DNA from: Beverwykella pulmonaria
Lineage: Eukaryota > Ascomycota > Dothideomycetes > Pleosporales > Melanommataceae
Direction of reading: 5' to 3'
Assembly (NCBI GenBank): GCA_001599595.1
Contig: BCHH01000007.1
Location: forward strand, 1,643,785 to 1,707,784
DNA length: 64,000 nucleotides
Each line of letters opens with the position of its first letter. Within the stretch, counting starts at the first letter, position 1. A model generated the notes under the pieces. It saw only the letters and a program-made list of their open reading frames with translations. It was not told where the DNA came from and searched no databases. The position numbers and the translations under genes were made by a program. Below are positions 43,976-56,171 of this stretch, in pieces.

Positions 43976-46900
43976 CATTGATACGGCCCAAATATTTCCG
44001 GATAAATTGCTCGTCGAACGGAGGCACTGAATAAGCTTCGACACCGAAAACGTGTTCCCCAACCGTTGAGCCCTTCAGCATGTCAGCCGCGCTTTCGTCA
44101 CTAAGACCGTCGACCACGGCAGCGATACGGGCCAGTGAACTCTTCGGGTGCGTCGCAGCGTAGCCTAGCGCCCGTTTCTGCCACTCCGTAAAGGACACAA
44201 CCTCCTGTTTACCGCGGGTGACTGCCATCAACCTGAACAGATTACCAAAGCTTGGCGCTCTACCATTTACAAAGTCGAAGTCTAATCCGATGCGGGGCAG
44301 ATCTTTCGTCATCACGGTGACGATGGTCTTGCCTAGGTAATCTACCGGTAGCACGGCAGAAAGGTCAGCATCCAACAATGGGAAACTGCCCATCTCAAGA
44401 CTACCAGCAATAAGATTGTGTAAGAAATCCCCCCGATCAAGCCGGAAGTATCCGCTGCTAGCTGAAGCCCCGACGAACGGTAAACGGTATACAGATGCCT
44501 TGGCGCCGCGCCAACGCGCCGCTGCTACCATTCGCTCCGCCATATATTTCGACGTGGCGTAGCCGTATTCGCGCTCTTCTTCGGTAACTTCATAGCCTAG
44601 ATATTTGGGGAGCGTGGCTACCGTGGAAACGAAGTGGACTGCCTTGCCACGACCACGCGATGCTAGGCGCAGGACCTCGTGCGTACCGATGACGTTGGGT
44701 CCAATATAGTCTTCCAGCGGCCGCATCCAGTCAACAAGAGCGCCTGAGTGGCAGATGGCATCGACACGGTCAGCCAACTCGTTGAACGCTTGTTCATTCA
44801 GGCCGAGCAATGGCTGCGCCATATTGCCGATTACGGGGGTTAGCAGCGGCGCATAATTTTTTTTCCAGAGGTCGTAGCTGACGAGAGCTGCCACCAACCG
44901 CTGCTTGGCCTTATTGACACAAGAGGCGCGCACTAAGCAGTGGGCGGTGATGCCAGATTCCAGCAGCTCGTGGAGGATGAAAGCACCAACGAAGCCTGTT
45001 GCGCCAGTGACGAAGACAGACTTGGGACACTGGACACCCTGCTTTATATTGTCAAAGGTAAGGTTAGGATCGAGACATCCTTTCCTTACGGGTGCCATGT
45101 TAAGCTCGAACGCCGTTGGTGCTACATTGACGGGCGTGGCACCGTTTGCCAACTTATTTGATGCGTCTGCTAAACTTTGCTGCAACTGGGACAGCAGGAA
45201 TTGGCTAAGCACCTTCAGATTCGGGTACTGAAAAACGATTCTGACGGACAAGGTCAGGCTGGTCAGCTTCGCCAACTGGTTGCGAATCAGGACAGCGGTC
45301 AGCGAGTCGATTCCGATATCTTGCAAGGGCAGGTTGACATCCACCTCGTCTGGCGACGCAAACCCAAGGGTCTTGGCTACCGTTTCGCGAATCGTGCTCA
45401 ATACGATAACGGCATGGCCCTTGGGGGTGGCTTTGCCCAAAGCCTTGCGCAGATCCAAACCTGCACCGTTATGTGCCTTTTTGCTATCGCCTCGCTTTAA
45501 AAGAGAGTTATATAATGGCGGTATTCCGTCTCCCTCTTCGTAGTACCGTTGGAGTTGCTCTAAGTTGAAGGCAGCCGCCACAGTTAAGGCACAGCCGCTA
45601 CGCACCGCTTGCTCAAGGAGGGCAAGACCTTCTTCTGACGCAAGCGATTTCAGGCCGAGTTGTTCGTAGCGGACACCGCTCTTTCCCTTCAGTCCGGCGC
45701 CCATGCCCTCACCTCCCCAAAGGCCCCATGCCACCGAGGTGGCAGGCAAGCGCTTGGCGCGACGCATGTAGGCGAGCGAATCGAGGAAGGTGTTGGCAGC
45801 AGAATAGTTCCCTTGGCCCATGGTCCCCATGAGGCCGGATATGGAAGAGAACATCAAAAAGAAGTCCAAGTCCATACTCCGAGTCAATCGGTGCAGATGC
45901 CATGCACCGTCCACCTTAGGCGCAAAGACTACGTCGCACCGTTGCGGCGTCAAGGCCGCGAGCATACCGTCATCTAGAACCCCGGCCGCATGAACCACGC
46001 CACGCAGCGGTCGCTGCTCGTTGAACATGGCCATAATGGACCTGACGTGGTCAAAGTCGGCCAGATTGCCAGCAACTACTGTAGCTTTGGTGCCCAGTTT
46101 GGCAAGCTCCTCTACTAAGGCTTCTGCGCCTAGCGTGTCCATGCCGCGGCGAGAGGTTAGCACCAGGTCCCGGATGTTGTGGGTGCTCGCCAGCCACTTG
46201 GCCACGCGCTGACCAATGCCACCGAGACCGCCCGTAATCAGCACTGCACCGTCCGTCCGCAGGAATTGCTGCTTGGGCGCCACTTCAGAGGCTGACAAGT
46301 CGACATGCTGCATCTGCGGCACAAAAACCTGCTCTTGCCGCACGGCGCATTCGGGTTCGGTGTCCAGCATCAGTGCTGGGGCAAGGGCGCTCATCGTGAC
46401 CTTCTCCTCACCTAGGTCGATCAGACGAAGACGTAGCTCTGGGTGCTCATTGCGAGCGGTGCGCATGAGGCCCCACAACGGCCCGGCCCCTATGCCTAGG
46501 ACCCGGTCGTCGGCGCCGATGCCGATCGCCTGGCGAGTAACCCAGAGCAGCGACGGCGCGAACCTTATCTCAACGGCAGCCTGCAGCTGGGCGAGCGCCT
46601 TTGCGGTAAAGTCGCGCGTCTGATGTAAAACATCTGCATCAGAATCCCACAGACATAGCAGGCCGTCTAACTTCTCGGCATCTTTGAGCTCCTGCACCTG
46701 AAAAAGTCGAATACCGGCCCGCGACAGGGTCTCTTTCACTTCTGAGGCCCACGCTACACCTCCAGCTGGGCACAGAAGACCCCAGGAGCCTCCAAGATGG
46801 ACGTCCTTTATATCAACCTGACGCCAATCGATTTCGAACTGGAAACGGTCGATGCTAGCGGTAGCATGATGATGGCCGCTGATGCCATTATTGCCGTTGA

Positions 46901-49900
46901 TGTCATTAGTGCCGTTGATACCGTTGGTGCCGTTGATGCGATTATGCTGTGGCTCAGACCGGAAACGCTGTCGCTGGAAAGCGTAGGTTGGCAACTCCAC
47001 TCGTCGGCAGCCGAATGATCTGAAATATCCATACCAGTCAATAGGGACATCCCGCGCGTGCAGGTGAGCGAGACTGAGCAACAGGACTGATGCGCTTTCT
47101 TTGGTGGGATTCAGCGACTGTAGGAAGGTAGGGACTTTCTCCTCGTCAGCAAGACACGCCGCAGCCATGGCAGACAGAACCGGCTGCGGGCCCAGCTCGA
47201 GAAAAATGTTGGCGCCCCGTTGGTAAAGCGTTTGGATGCCGTCGCTAAAGCGAACGGCCCTGCGTGCCTGTTGGACCCAATACGCGGGTCGTTCAAGTTG
47301 TCCCGCTTCCGCCAGCTTGCCGGTCATGCTGCTAACGACGGGCAGCTTGGGTGGGTTGAAATGTACGGACTCGGCTACAGCCTGGAACTGTGCCAACATG
47401 GCGTCCATGTGATGCGAGTGAAACGCATGGGACACCTCGAGCGTCTTCACCTTGCGACCCTGCTCGCGGAAATGAGCCGCTAAGTTTTCAATGGCACCAG
47501 CATCTCCAGAAGCGACGGTCTGTGTTGGTGTGTTATGGCCGGCGATGTCGACCTTACCGTTGAGGCCCAGTGCCTCAATCGCGGTTGTTAACTCAGCGGC
47601 GTCGGCTTCTAGAGACACCATGCTACCCGTGCTTGGTAGGGCCTGCATCAAACGGCCTCGCGCGGCTACCAGCCGACAAGCATCAGACAGGTCTAAGACG
47701 CCGGCAACATGGACAGCAGCAAGCTCGCCCACACTGTGGCCGAGCACCATCTCGGGTTGCACCCCCCAGCTCTGCCAGAGCCGCCACAGTACCACTTCCA
47801 AGGCGAACAAAGCAGGTTGGGCGAAGTCAGTTCTAGTTAACAGAGCCGCGGCCTCACTTCCAGGCTCCGCCCACATGACATCAAGGAGAGGCTTGTCCAG
47901 ATCCGCGAACTGAGCCGCGACCTCAATCAGTGCTTCGTGAAATATTGGGTATGATTCGCAGAGATCCTTGCCCATGCGCGGCAGCTGGCTACCTTGGCCA
48001 GTGAAGAGCATGGCCAGGTGCGGCTCCTCTGTGTTGTCGCCGGTGCCCACTGCCCCGACAGGCAGTCCACTTGAACTGGAGACTGAGCCAAGTTTCTCTA
48101 GCAGCTCCGTCTTCTGACCAGCGAGGAAGACCAGGCGATGGCGAAAATGGTTGCGCATAGTCGCTAGCGAGTAAGCCACGTCAGCAAGGCTGTCCTGAGC
48201 AATTGTATTCAAGTACCGGCAAAGGTTAACAGCTTGCTGGCGCACTGCCGCACCAGTTTGGCCCGAGACCACGAATGGTATCAGACGTGGCAACGGAACA
48301 GATGACCTGGCTTCGACAGCTTGTTGTTCGGGGGGCTCCTCCACGATAACGTGAGCATTGGTACCGCCAATGCCGAACGCACTGACGCCGGCGCGGCGCA
48401 AACGGCCGTTGGACTGTGATGGCCAGGGCTGATTCTTCTGCACTACCGCCATATTAGCATGCTGCCAGTCCACGGCCGTAGTGGGCTGCTCGACGTGCAA
48501 CGTCTTCGGTAGCGTGCTGTGTTGCATAGCCAGCACCACCTTCAACAGGCCTGCTAATCCGGCAGTCGCCTGGGTATGCCCGATATTGGATTTGACCGAA
48601 CCGATCCACAGCGGCTCCGTATCGGGGCGGCGGGCGCCGAAAACTTCGGCCAGCGCGGTACCTTCGATCGGATCGCCGAGCTTAGTACCAGTACCGTGGG
48701 CTTCAACGTAGTCGACGTCGTCCGGCCGTAGTCCAGAAGCGGCAAGCGCCGTGCGAATCAGCCGCTGCTGGGCGGAGCCGCTGGGAGTGGTCAGGCTAGC
48801 GCTATGTCCGCCATGATTGACTGCGGTACCGCGCAGCACAGCGTGGATATGGTCGCCGTGGCGCTGTGCTTCAGAGAGTCGCTTAAGGACCACCACGGCA
48901 GAGCCCTCGCCCCAGCCAGTGCCTTCGGTACCGTCCGCAAATGCCCGGCAATGACCGTCTTGTGACATTCCTCGTAGCCGACTGAATTCCACGTGGAGGC
49001 CCGGTGAGAGCATCAAGGTCACACCTCCCGCCACCGCCAGATCGCATTCACCCTGACGTAGAGCATTGCAGGCCAGGTGCGTAGTCACCAGCGACGAGGA
49101 GCACGCTGTGTCCACGGTCATGGACGGGCCTTCGAGTCCCAAGATGTAGGACACACGGCCAGACATGGTGGCTCCAGCGGAGCCCGTAATCGCATACCCA
49201 TCGAGATCTGCCAACCCTCGAGCGGCATTGGTATGGTAGGCAGGGATGCTGCTGATACCCATGAACACACCGGTCTGGCTGCCGCGCAAGTCTTGAGTGA
49301 GGTAGCCGGCGCGCTCGAAGCCTTCCTAGCAGGTCTCTAGCATCATGTATTGCATCGGATCCATTGCCTTTGCCTCGCGCGGGGAGATGCCAAAAAAAGA
49401 TGCATCAAACGAGTCAACGGAGTCGATGAACCCGCCTCGGCGACAGTAAGACTTGCCACGCGCGTCTGGATCGGCACTGTATAGCGCAGCGGCGTCCCAA
49501 CGGTCCTTGGGCACGTCAACAATCCCGTCGAGGCCGCTCTCGAGCAGCTCCCAGAATTCTTCCGGATTGGTAATGCCACCTGGAAGTCGGCAAGCCATTG
49601 ATACAATGGCGATATCTTCGTTGTTGCACTGAGGACGGGGCCTTTCTGGCATGACTTCTGGACTGATCTTGCCCATGCTAGCTAGGTATGCAGCCAGTGT
49701 CTTGATGGTATAATGTTCGAACAATTTGGCAGCTAATACACGTTTACCTATCTGCCTCTCCAGCTCTTTCTGTACGCGCACGACACGAACAGAGTCGCCA
49801 CCGATCTGAAAGAAGTTATCGTTGAAATTGATCCGGTTATGCCCAAGGACTTGCGACCAAACCGCCAGTATGAGGCTCTCCAGCTCATTGCTAGGAGTGG

Positions 49901-51488
49901 CTGTGACTTGTATAACCTCCACAGGGTTCGGCAGAGCCTTGCGATCAATTTTTCCGTTTAGTGTCTGCGGGAAGGCATCCAGCTCAACGAAGAAAGCTGG
50001 CATTATGTAGGCTGGCAGGCGGCCGGCCAGCCACGGTCGTAATAAGGTGTCGAGCGCGACTCTAGCCTTCACCTCCGTTCCAGCCGTAGCCGCGGTTGTG
50101 TCTCGCACACAGTAGGCTACTAGCCGATCATCACGACTGACAGCGACCGCCATAGAGATCTCCCGGTGGTCAGTCATTGCCGCCTCCACATCGCCCAGTT
50201 CAATTCGGTAGCCGCGGATCTTGACCTGGCTGTCAGCACGCCCCAGCACGTTAAGTTTCCCCGGCGCTAAGAAGCGGGCCAGATCGCCGGTACGGTATAA
50301 AATGCCCTCGTGGAAAGGATTGTTAAGGAAGCGGGTTTGAGAAAGTTCGGGGTTGTTGTGATAGCCGCGGGCGACGCCAACACCGCCGATGTACAGCTCG
50401 CCTGTGGAGCCGAGCGGCACCGGTGACAGGTCTTCGCGGAGCACGTAGAGTCGGCCGTTGGTGACAGGACTGCCGATGAGAATATCCTCGCCTTGCCGCA
50501 CTTGCCAGATGCTCCCGTACACGGTAGCCTCTGTAGGGCCGTACATGTTCCACATCATATCCCCGCAAGCGAGCAGCTGCTCGGCAAGTCGACGAGAGAG
50601 CGCCTCGCCGCCGCAGAAGATTTTTTGGAGGTGAGGCTGGCCTCGCCAGCCTGCGTCCAGCAGCATCTGCCAAGTGATGGGAGTCCCTTGCATTATGGTG
50701 ATGGCGTGGTGCTCCATCAGCGCGAGCAACGCATCCGGGTCTCTGGTTTCTTGCGTCTGAGCGATGATCACCGTTGCACCGCAGAGAAGCGGTAGAAAGA
50801 GCTCCACGACGGCCATATCGAACGAAATGGTAGTGACGGCCAATAGCCGATCTGTGTCGATGCACCCCGGGTCCTGCTGCAACGATAGCAGGAGATTGCA
50901 GACGCCTCCATGGCAGATTTCTACACCTTTGGGCCTGCCGGTGGAGCCCGAGGTGTACATAACGTACGCCAGATCGTCTGGCCGCACGGTTATGTCTAGG
51001 TTGCTGCCGTCAGGGTTGGAATTCGCCTTGGATCGCGCTTCGTCGATGCTCATGCATACATCTTTCCATTGAGACAAGGCGGCAAGCGTGCTGGAATCGC
51101 CGATGACGAGCTTCGGGCCGGCATCGTCCATCATTTGTGTGATCCTCTCGGCAGGGAACGCTGGGTCAATAGGCACATAGGCTGCACCCGCTTTTTGCAC
51201 CGCCAACAATGCTACGATGAGGTCGATAGAGCGTTCAAGGACAACGCCGACGAGGTCCCCGGATCTGACGCTTCGCTCCACCAGGACGCTGGCAAGACGG
51301 TTGGCTTGCGCATTTAGTTCCCCATAAGTAACTTCCGTAGTGGCACATATTATTGCAATGTTGTTTGGATAGGTGTTCGCAGCGCGCTCAAATAACTGAG
51401 GTAGGGAAAAGCGAAGGGTGGCCGCGTTATCAGTATCATTAAACTGTTTGATGAGGATTCGTTGGTCTTCGATCGAGATGGAAGGCAT
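43971..51488 (-). pseudogene. SwnK-like NRPS-PKS hybrid megasynthase (A-T-KS-AT-KR-ACP-R), interrupted
   Basis: An intronless frame from ATG 51488, about 2,500 codons. Domains in order: adenylation ([41 protein letters not shown]), carrier with Ser ([12 protein letters not shown]), ketosynthase (DTACSSS, EAHGTGTKLGDP, KSNIGHTQATAG), acyltransferase (LFTGQGSQ, GHSVGE), ketoreductase (LITGGLGGIGQRV, GNYSAANTF), carrier (DIGIDSLTA) and terminal NAD(P)-dependent reductase (VFVTGATGFVGAF, YATSKYMAERM). There is no condensation, DH, ER or MT domain. This order is that of SwnK, which in swainsonine makers loads pipecolate, extends it with malonyl-CoA and releases it reductively. Product identity here is inference. 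A TAG at 49326-49328 interrupts the ketosynthase where the family has Trp, splitting 720 codons from 1,772 downstream, and a solo LTR replaces the original C-terminus. No C-to-T flood is seen elsewhere, so the lesions look recent. Confidence 0.88.
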
Positions 51489-52878
51489 CTGTCCTATAAA
51501 CGAGTGTAGAATGGTCTGTAGATAGAGTATCTGTCCAATGCGTTTCTACAAGCAATGAGAGAGAATGGGAATAGTGATCTGAAAGCCACTGAACATGGTT
51601 TTGGCAATGAGCCGTAATGTTCAAGCTTTATAGAAGTCCAGCAATGCCCGAGAAGTTTTTTTCGATAATGTCACCAGGTGTTGTCAAGAGTTATTTTTTT
51701 TATCTCCGTATATCTAGCTTCGTTAGAAGACCAGCCTGAATTAGACCCATAGTCTAAAAAGATCGGCAACTAATGTATACATAGCCTTCATCGACAGCTA
51801 GCTGCATGTACTATTGGTCTTGCATAATACCGAATACTTGAGAAATACACTCGCTGAAGTTGGATTAGGAAGCCTCGGGTAGGGGTGTGGAACTCGTGCC
51901 GTGTGGTTGGCAAGCGAGTTAGATGCCATGCCATATTATCGAGGTTCAAATGACCTACAGTAGGTCTGGAAGCGAAGTTTCCTCCAGCGTTAAAAGGCAT
52001 CCTCTAAGTTAGCCATCGCATTCGAGACGCGTTTCTGTCTTTCGTCAATGTACAGTAGTCAACTTTGGTAAAGTGGCTAGCTGTGCAAGCTGAACAGGCG
52101 GAAGTGGCTAGCTGTGAGTTGTGTGCTGTGGACGGGAAAGCTAAAGGAATATTCTAATAGTATGGTAGTAGGCGAAAGTAGTGTACATGGTTAGTGCATA
52201 CAGGGATGAAGTCAGGGAAATCCGAAATCATTGCCAAGCACCTTACACCAATCAACAGGCGTTATACAACTGATTCAGCGCAACTTCAGACGAGTGTATG
52301 TCACTTGCTGCTTAAGAGGCTGTGCTGTTTTCTTGATCCTAGTATCACTTCGTACCGAGAAGCTTAGCCAAACTGGCGTCATCCTGCAAGATACCCGCGT
52401 CTTACTGCAAGTGCTTTGGTACCGACCACTTCTGAACTTAAATAGTATTTATATGCACGACCCGCACGGCACCCGGAGCGGAATCTACCGATGGAAGAGA
52501 CGCCAGCAAGGAAAGACGAAATTTCCATGCAACCATGAAAACTTCGAAGTAGCATCTCGGTGAGACCGCCGCGAAAAGAGAACTCTGTAGCGCACGAGTA
52601 ATGCTGCACGTATGCCCACTTGACCTAATTCGGATGGAAGTCCATACCAATCAAATATTATATAACTCAGATCGATATCTTCAAAGGCGACCTCGGAGAA
52701 TATTTCAGTGAAAAGATATGTGGCTATGGTGGATTTAATATTACATGAACTGTGCAGACGATCCCCATTTGGGGCGAATGTAGTACGTAGGTTCGTATCC
52801 CGAACCAGCTGTCTTGTGTGCTTGGTCGCGAGGTAGCTAGCTATCGAGAAAAAGCGAAAAAAAAATTGTTATATCATG
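51489..52878. other. Upstream region of the megasynthase
   Basis: This lies between the megasynthase start and the 3' end of the MATE gene. It is AT-rich with no gene. Near 52130-52560, short plus ORFs lack motifs. An inverted patch GGTTCG...CGAACC occurs at about 52790. Confidence 0.4.
51626..51632 (-). promoter_or_regulatory. Candidate TATA box of the megasynthase gene
   Basis: Minus-strand TATAAAG, about 140 bp upstream of the ATG at 51488. Assigned by position and sequence only. Confidence 0.3.
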
Positions 52879-54924
52879 TTAACCTTGAGCATTCCTAGCA
52901 TCTGCTTCCCTGGCAGCCTTCCGCCAGTCTGTCCAGACCAGGAACGGATATTCAATGAGCGATACACTGGAATTCACTGTCAGCATCATGATATCTCTTA
53001 TTTTCCCTAGCAGCTTCAGCATCAATAGATGGCAACATACCTGATCAATCCAACGGTGATGCCGATCCACAACCCCTCCAGTTTCATGTTAAGCCCGAAG
53101 CCCAAACCCAGCGAGATAGGCAAACAGATGACGTAATAAGCAAAAAGGTTGGCGACTCCGCCGATTGCCTGCTGACCAATCCCACGTAAGAGACCATGGG
53201 CTACAGTGCTAATTGCGTCAAAGAAGGTCGTAACTCCTACAATTGGCAAGACTTGGGTCACCACCGCAATCACATCTGGATCATCGGTGAAGATATAAGA
53301 TAACTGAGCCCTAAGAGTGACGTAGATGATGAGATTTAAGGAGCTGATGATAAAGGATGCCCCGAACGCCTGGAAAAGGTCAGCAGGGCCTCAGCAAGCA
53401 CCGGGGAGAATGGAAAATAGTACTTACTACTCTGGCTGCGACCTTGGAAGCATCAATCAATCCAGCACCCAATAAGTTGGCAACTCTTGTGGATGCAGCG
53501 ATGGATATAGGAAAGGGAATTTGGTAAGAAATTGTTGCTAGGGAAATGACAATGCTCTGAGCTGCTAGATACTCTGTGCCAAAGCGGCTAGAGAGAACAG
53601 CCATGATCTCAAAAGCAAGCCATTCCGCTTCAATCATAATCATACCTGGCACCGCCAAACATATCATCGGCCACCAATTGACGAAGGCTCGCTTAGTAAA
53701 CCCGCCCCAACATTGGATGCCTTTGAAAAATCTGACGTAAAGGAGGAGAAGAATGGGCAAGAGAGTCCTCATGATGGCGACAGTGATAGGCGCACCTATG
53801 AAGCCCAATTCAAATTTCCATACGAGAAGCCAGCTGAGCAAAACATTCAAGGGTGCGGCAATCAGAAGAACATAGGTGGTTGCGATGAACAATCCCTGAG
53901 CTTGAAGAAACCGCTTGCCGGTTTCGAAAAGAGCGTATCCTGGAATGGCGGTGACCATGACCCTAAGATACAAGGCCGTCAGGCGAGCGGATTCGGCGTT
54001 CGTAACGAGATGGATCATGATGTGCTCGGAAAACATCCATAGTGCGGCAATTGGAATAGACAAGCAGAGGAGGAAGATGGCCATGCGCTGACAATATATC
54101 CCAACAAGGTGCTTCTGCCCGGATCCGTAGGCTTGAGAGCACAGAGTGTCTAGGCTTGTAGCCAAGCCCAGGAACGGTCCGAAGCATGTGATGTTTGCCG
54201 TCATATTGGCCACTGTGGTCTGGATTAGTAAAGCAAGAAATCTGTCAGCGATCGCTACAGAGAACCGACTTACATGATACAGCACCCAATTCGAGCTTTC
54301 CGAGCCGGCCCGCAGAGATAATGCTGGTCACATCAATCGAATACTGGAGAATGAATGTCAAGACCAGTGGAGCAGCATAACTCGCGAGGGCCTTGGCTTC
54401 GTGGGGCCATGTAACGCGAGTATGAATGAGGATTGTAGATTTGCCCGGATGGGCTTCGACGGTGCCATCGAAACCGGTGGGTGCATTTAGCACGCGTGTT
54501 TGGTTGTCAACGGAACTCAAGAGCGGAGAGGTCTCGGTGGGTAGAAGACGAGGGGCAAGTCCATCCTTGCTGGTTGAGGATAGTTGGGGGCCGAAGACAA
54601 GTTGAAAAATGCGAGATACTAGGCTACGTTCTGTCTTTTCGTGCGGATGCTTAGGATCTCTTCATAAGGGTTTGTTAGCATCCTATCGTTCCGCACCCAC
54701 GAACGTTAAGGGGATCCTTACATGACTTGCTTGCCGATGACTGTACCAACAACCTCAGGCGATGTGTGAGTAGAGCGATGCCACGTATCATCGGTTGTCG
54801 TGGATCGTTCTGTAGAGTCGTCGTGAGAAGCGCTGTTAACATGTTCTTCTGACGTGATGTTATGATCCCCCAGCGAGGTTTGGTGTTGAACAGGGGATGA
54901 TTCAATTGTCTGTCCGTTATCCAT
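52879..54924 (-). CDS. MATE-family efflux transporter
   Basis: Exons 54924-54722, 54659-54274, 54212-53428, 53369-53041 and 52966-52879 join in frame to 596 residues; introns are 58-74 nt. A long polar N-terminal tail precedes two six-helix halves. Family features include PHEAKALASYAAPLVLTFIL, then GRLGKLELGAVS, ATSLDTLCSQAYGSGQKHLV, VNWWPMICLAVPGMIMIEAE, TSTRVANLLGAG-like ASTRVANLLGAG, and GLLRGIGQQAIGGVANLFAY in the second half. It resembles yeast Erc1-type fungal MATE antiporters of the plasma or vacuolar membrane. Its position beside the megasynthase suggests export or sequestration of that pathway's product, but this is inference. SWN clusters have a transporter, swnT, which I believe belongs to another family. 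Confidence 0.9.
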
Positions 54925-55273
54925 AATTCCAGCCCAATATGTTCAGCTATGAAATGCACAGCTCGGTATCTCCGAGGGAAAAAGCTTGAAAGTATTCGTC
55001 TCAAATCGACCAAATGAACCGAGTGTTATTTCTTGAAGAAAGGGCGTCGGATAAAGCCTGCCGTACGAAGCGATTCGTCTTGAACAACAAAATAAAGAAG
55101 GATTACATTTCTCTGTCCCATCCTTAGTACCATATTTGAAAAGCAAATAGACTAGAAATTCCAGACAAATCGTGGCTAGTCTTCGGGTAGATCTCTTTGG
55201 CCAACTCGTCCATTGCTAAACCATAAACGTACTTGATAAGCGAGCTGCGGCAGAGAAGCGATCTCGGTCTGCA

Positions 55274-55341
55274 TCGACAAGTGATCTGTACAGACAAGCG
55301 ATTTGCACAGACAAGCGATTTGCGCAGACAAGCGAGCAGAT
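55274..55341 (+). repeat. 17-bp tandem repeat array, four copies
   Basis: Units of consensus CAGACAAGCGATTTGCA, at 55274, 55291, 55308 and 55325. The two middle copies are almost identical; the outer two are degenerate. Confidence 0.85.
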
Positions 55342-55421
55342 TACCTCTACTGTTTAACGTTGCCACTTATTTTACTTATTTTTCCAATATACAAGAAATT
55401 ATTATAAAACAAAGTGTTTTT

Positions 55422-55710
55422 GGTAGATCGTGCATTATTCTTCGGATTGATCATGCATAAGTTTTCCGATGAGATCGTGCATCAGTCTTCGATTAGATCG
55501 CGCACAAGTGTTTAAGTTCGTGCACTAGTGTTTGGTTAGATCGTGCATTAACCTTTGGTAAGAGCGTCCGTTGGTAAATTATTACTTCTTCCTTGTTAAG
55601 TCATTACAAGTTTTACTTTCTTCCAAAATTTTGGCCAAAATGAAGCTATAATTAAAACTAATTGTCTTCGGTAGATGGTGCATGAGTCTTCGGTTGGATT
55701 GTGCACCAAT
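55422..55710 (+). repeat. Degenerate 20-24 bp repeat array
   Basis: About seven units between 55422 and 55575 and two more at 55670-55710 share the core TAGATCGTGCATNAGTCTTC with GGTT joints. The copies vary by substitutions and small indels. The AT-rich gap between the blocks lacks the motif. Confidence 0.75.
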
Positions 55711-56171
55711 TATGTGGCGACCTGCTTGGCAACGGACTAACGAACAGTGGTGGGACGGCCAATCCGTCTACACGTATGTTTCATACGCCGCATCGGGTCG
55801 CCTTACTATGCGCTGAGTTTGGAATAAGGGTCCACAACAAACTAAGTTCAACGATGCACGTCTCCCGCGCCCACAATGAGGTATCACTGTCTGTCACTGA
55901 TGAACAAAACAAGCGGCTGCTAGGGGCCTTGGCAACACCTCAATTTTTCGAAAAGTGCCAAAATGGAGACTATAGATAGATCGCATGACACCGCTTGAGA
56001 TTTTGTGAGTTTGTTCATCCTTATCCATATCTCGCTCCGAGTCTGTCGTCGTGCATCATTGCCTTTCTTGTGAGCATATGGAAGTCATTTATCAACACAT
56101 CAATCTGCAAACAACTTACTTGTGTCGCAGTGCAACCCTATTTCCCAATCGTCCCCTCCACTACCAAATAA

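Larger units (their letters stand above)
54925..56171. other. Divergent promoter region rich in tandem repeats
   Basis: This lies between MATE (minus) and the alcohol dehydrogenase (plus). It is dominated by the two repeat arrays annotated separately. The ORF 55701-55979 has no motif. Confidence 0.5.

Noticed and set aside
50323..50865. Long minus-strand ORF in another frame of the adenylation domain
   Set aside because: Shadow of the GC-rich megasynthase frame, His/Arg/Ala-rich with no domain.
52780..52815. T-arm-like GGTTCGTATCCCGAACC
   Set aside because: It is a simple inverted repeat; no other tRNA arms lie upstream.
55701..55979. 92-codon ORF between repeat array and dehydrogenase
   Set aside because: It begins within the degenerate repeats and has no recognisable motif.
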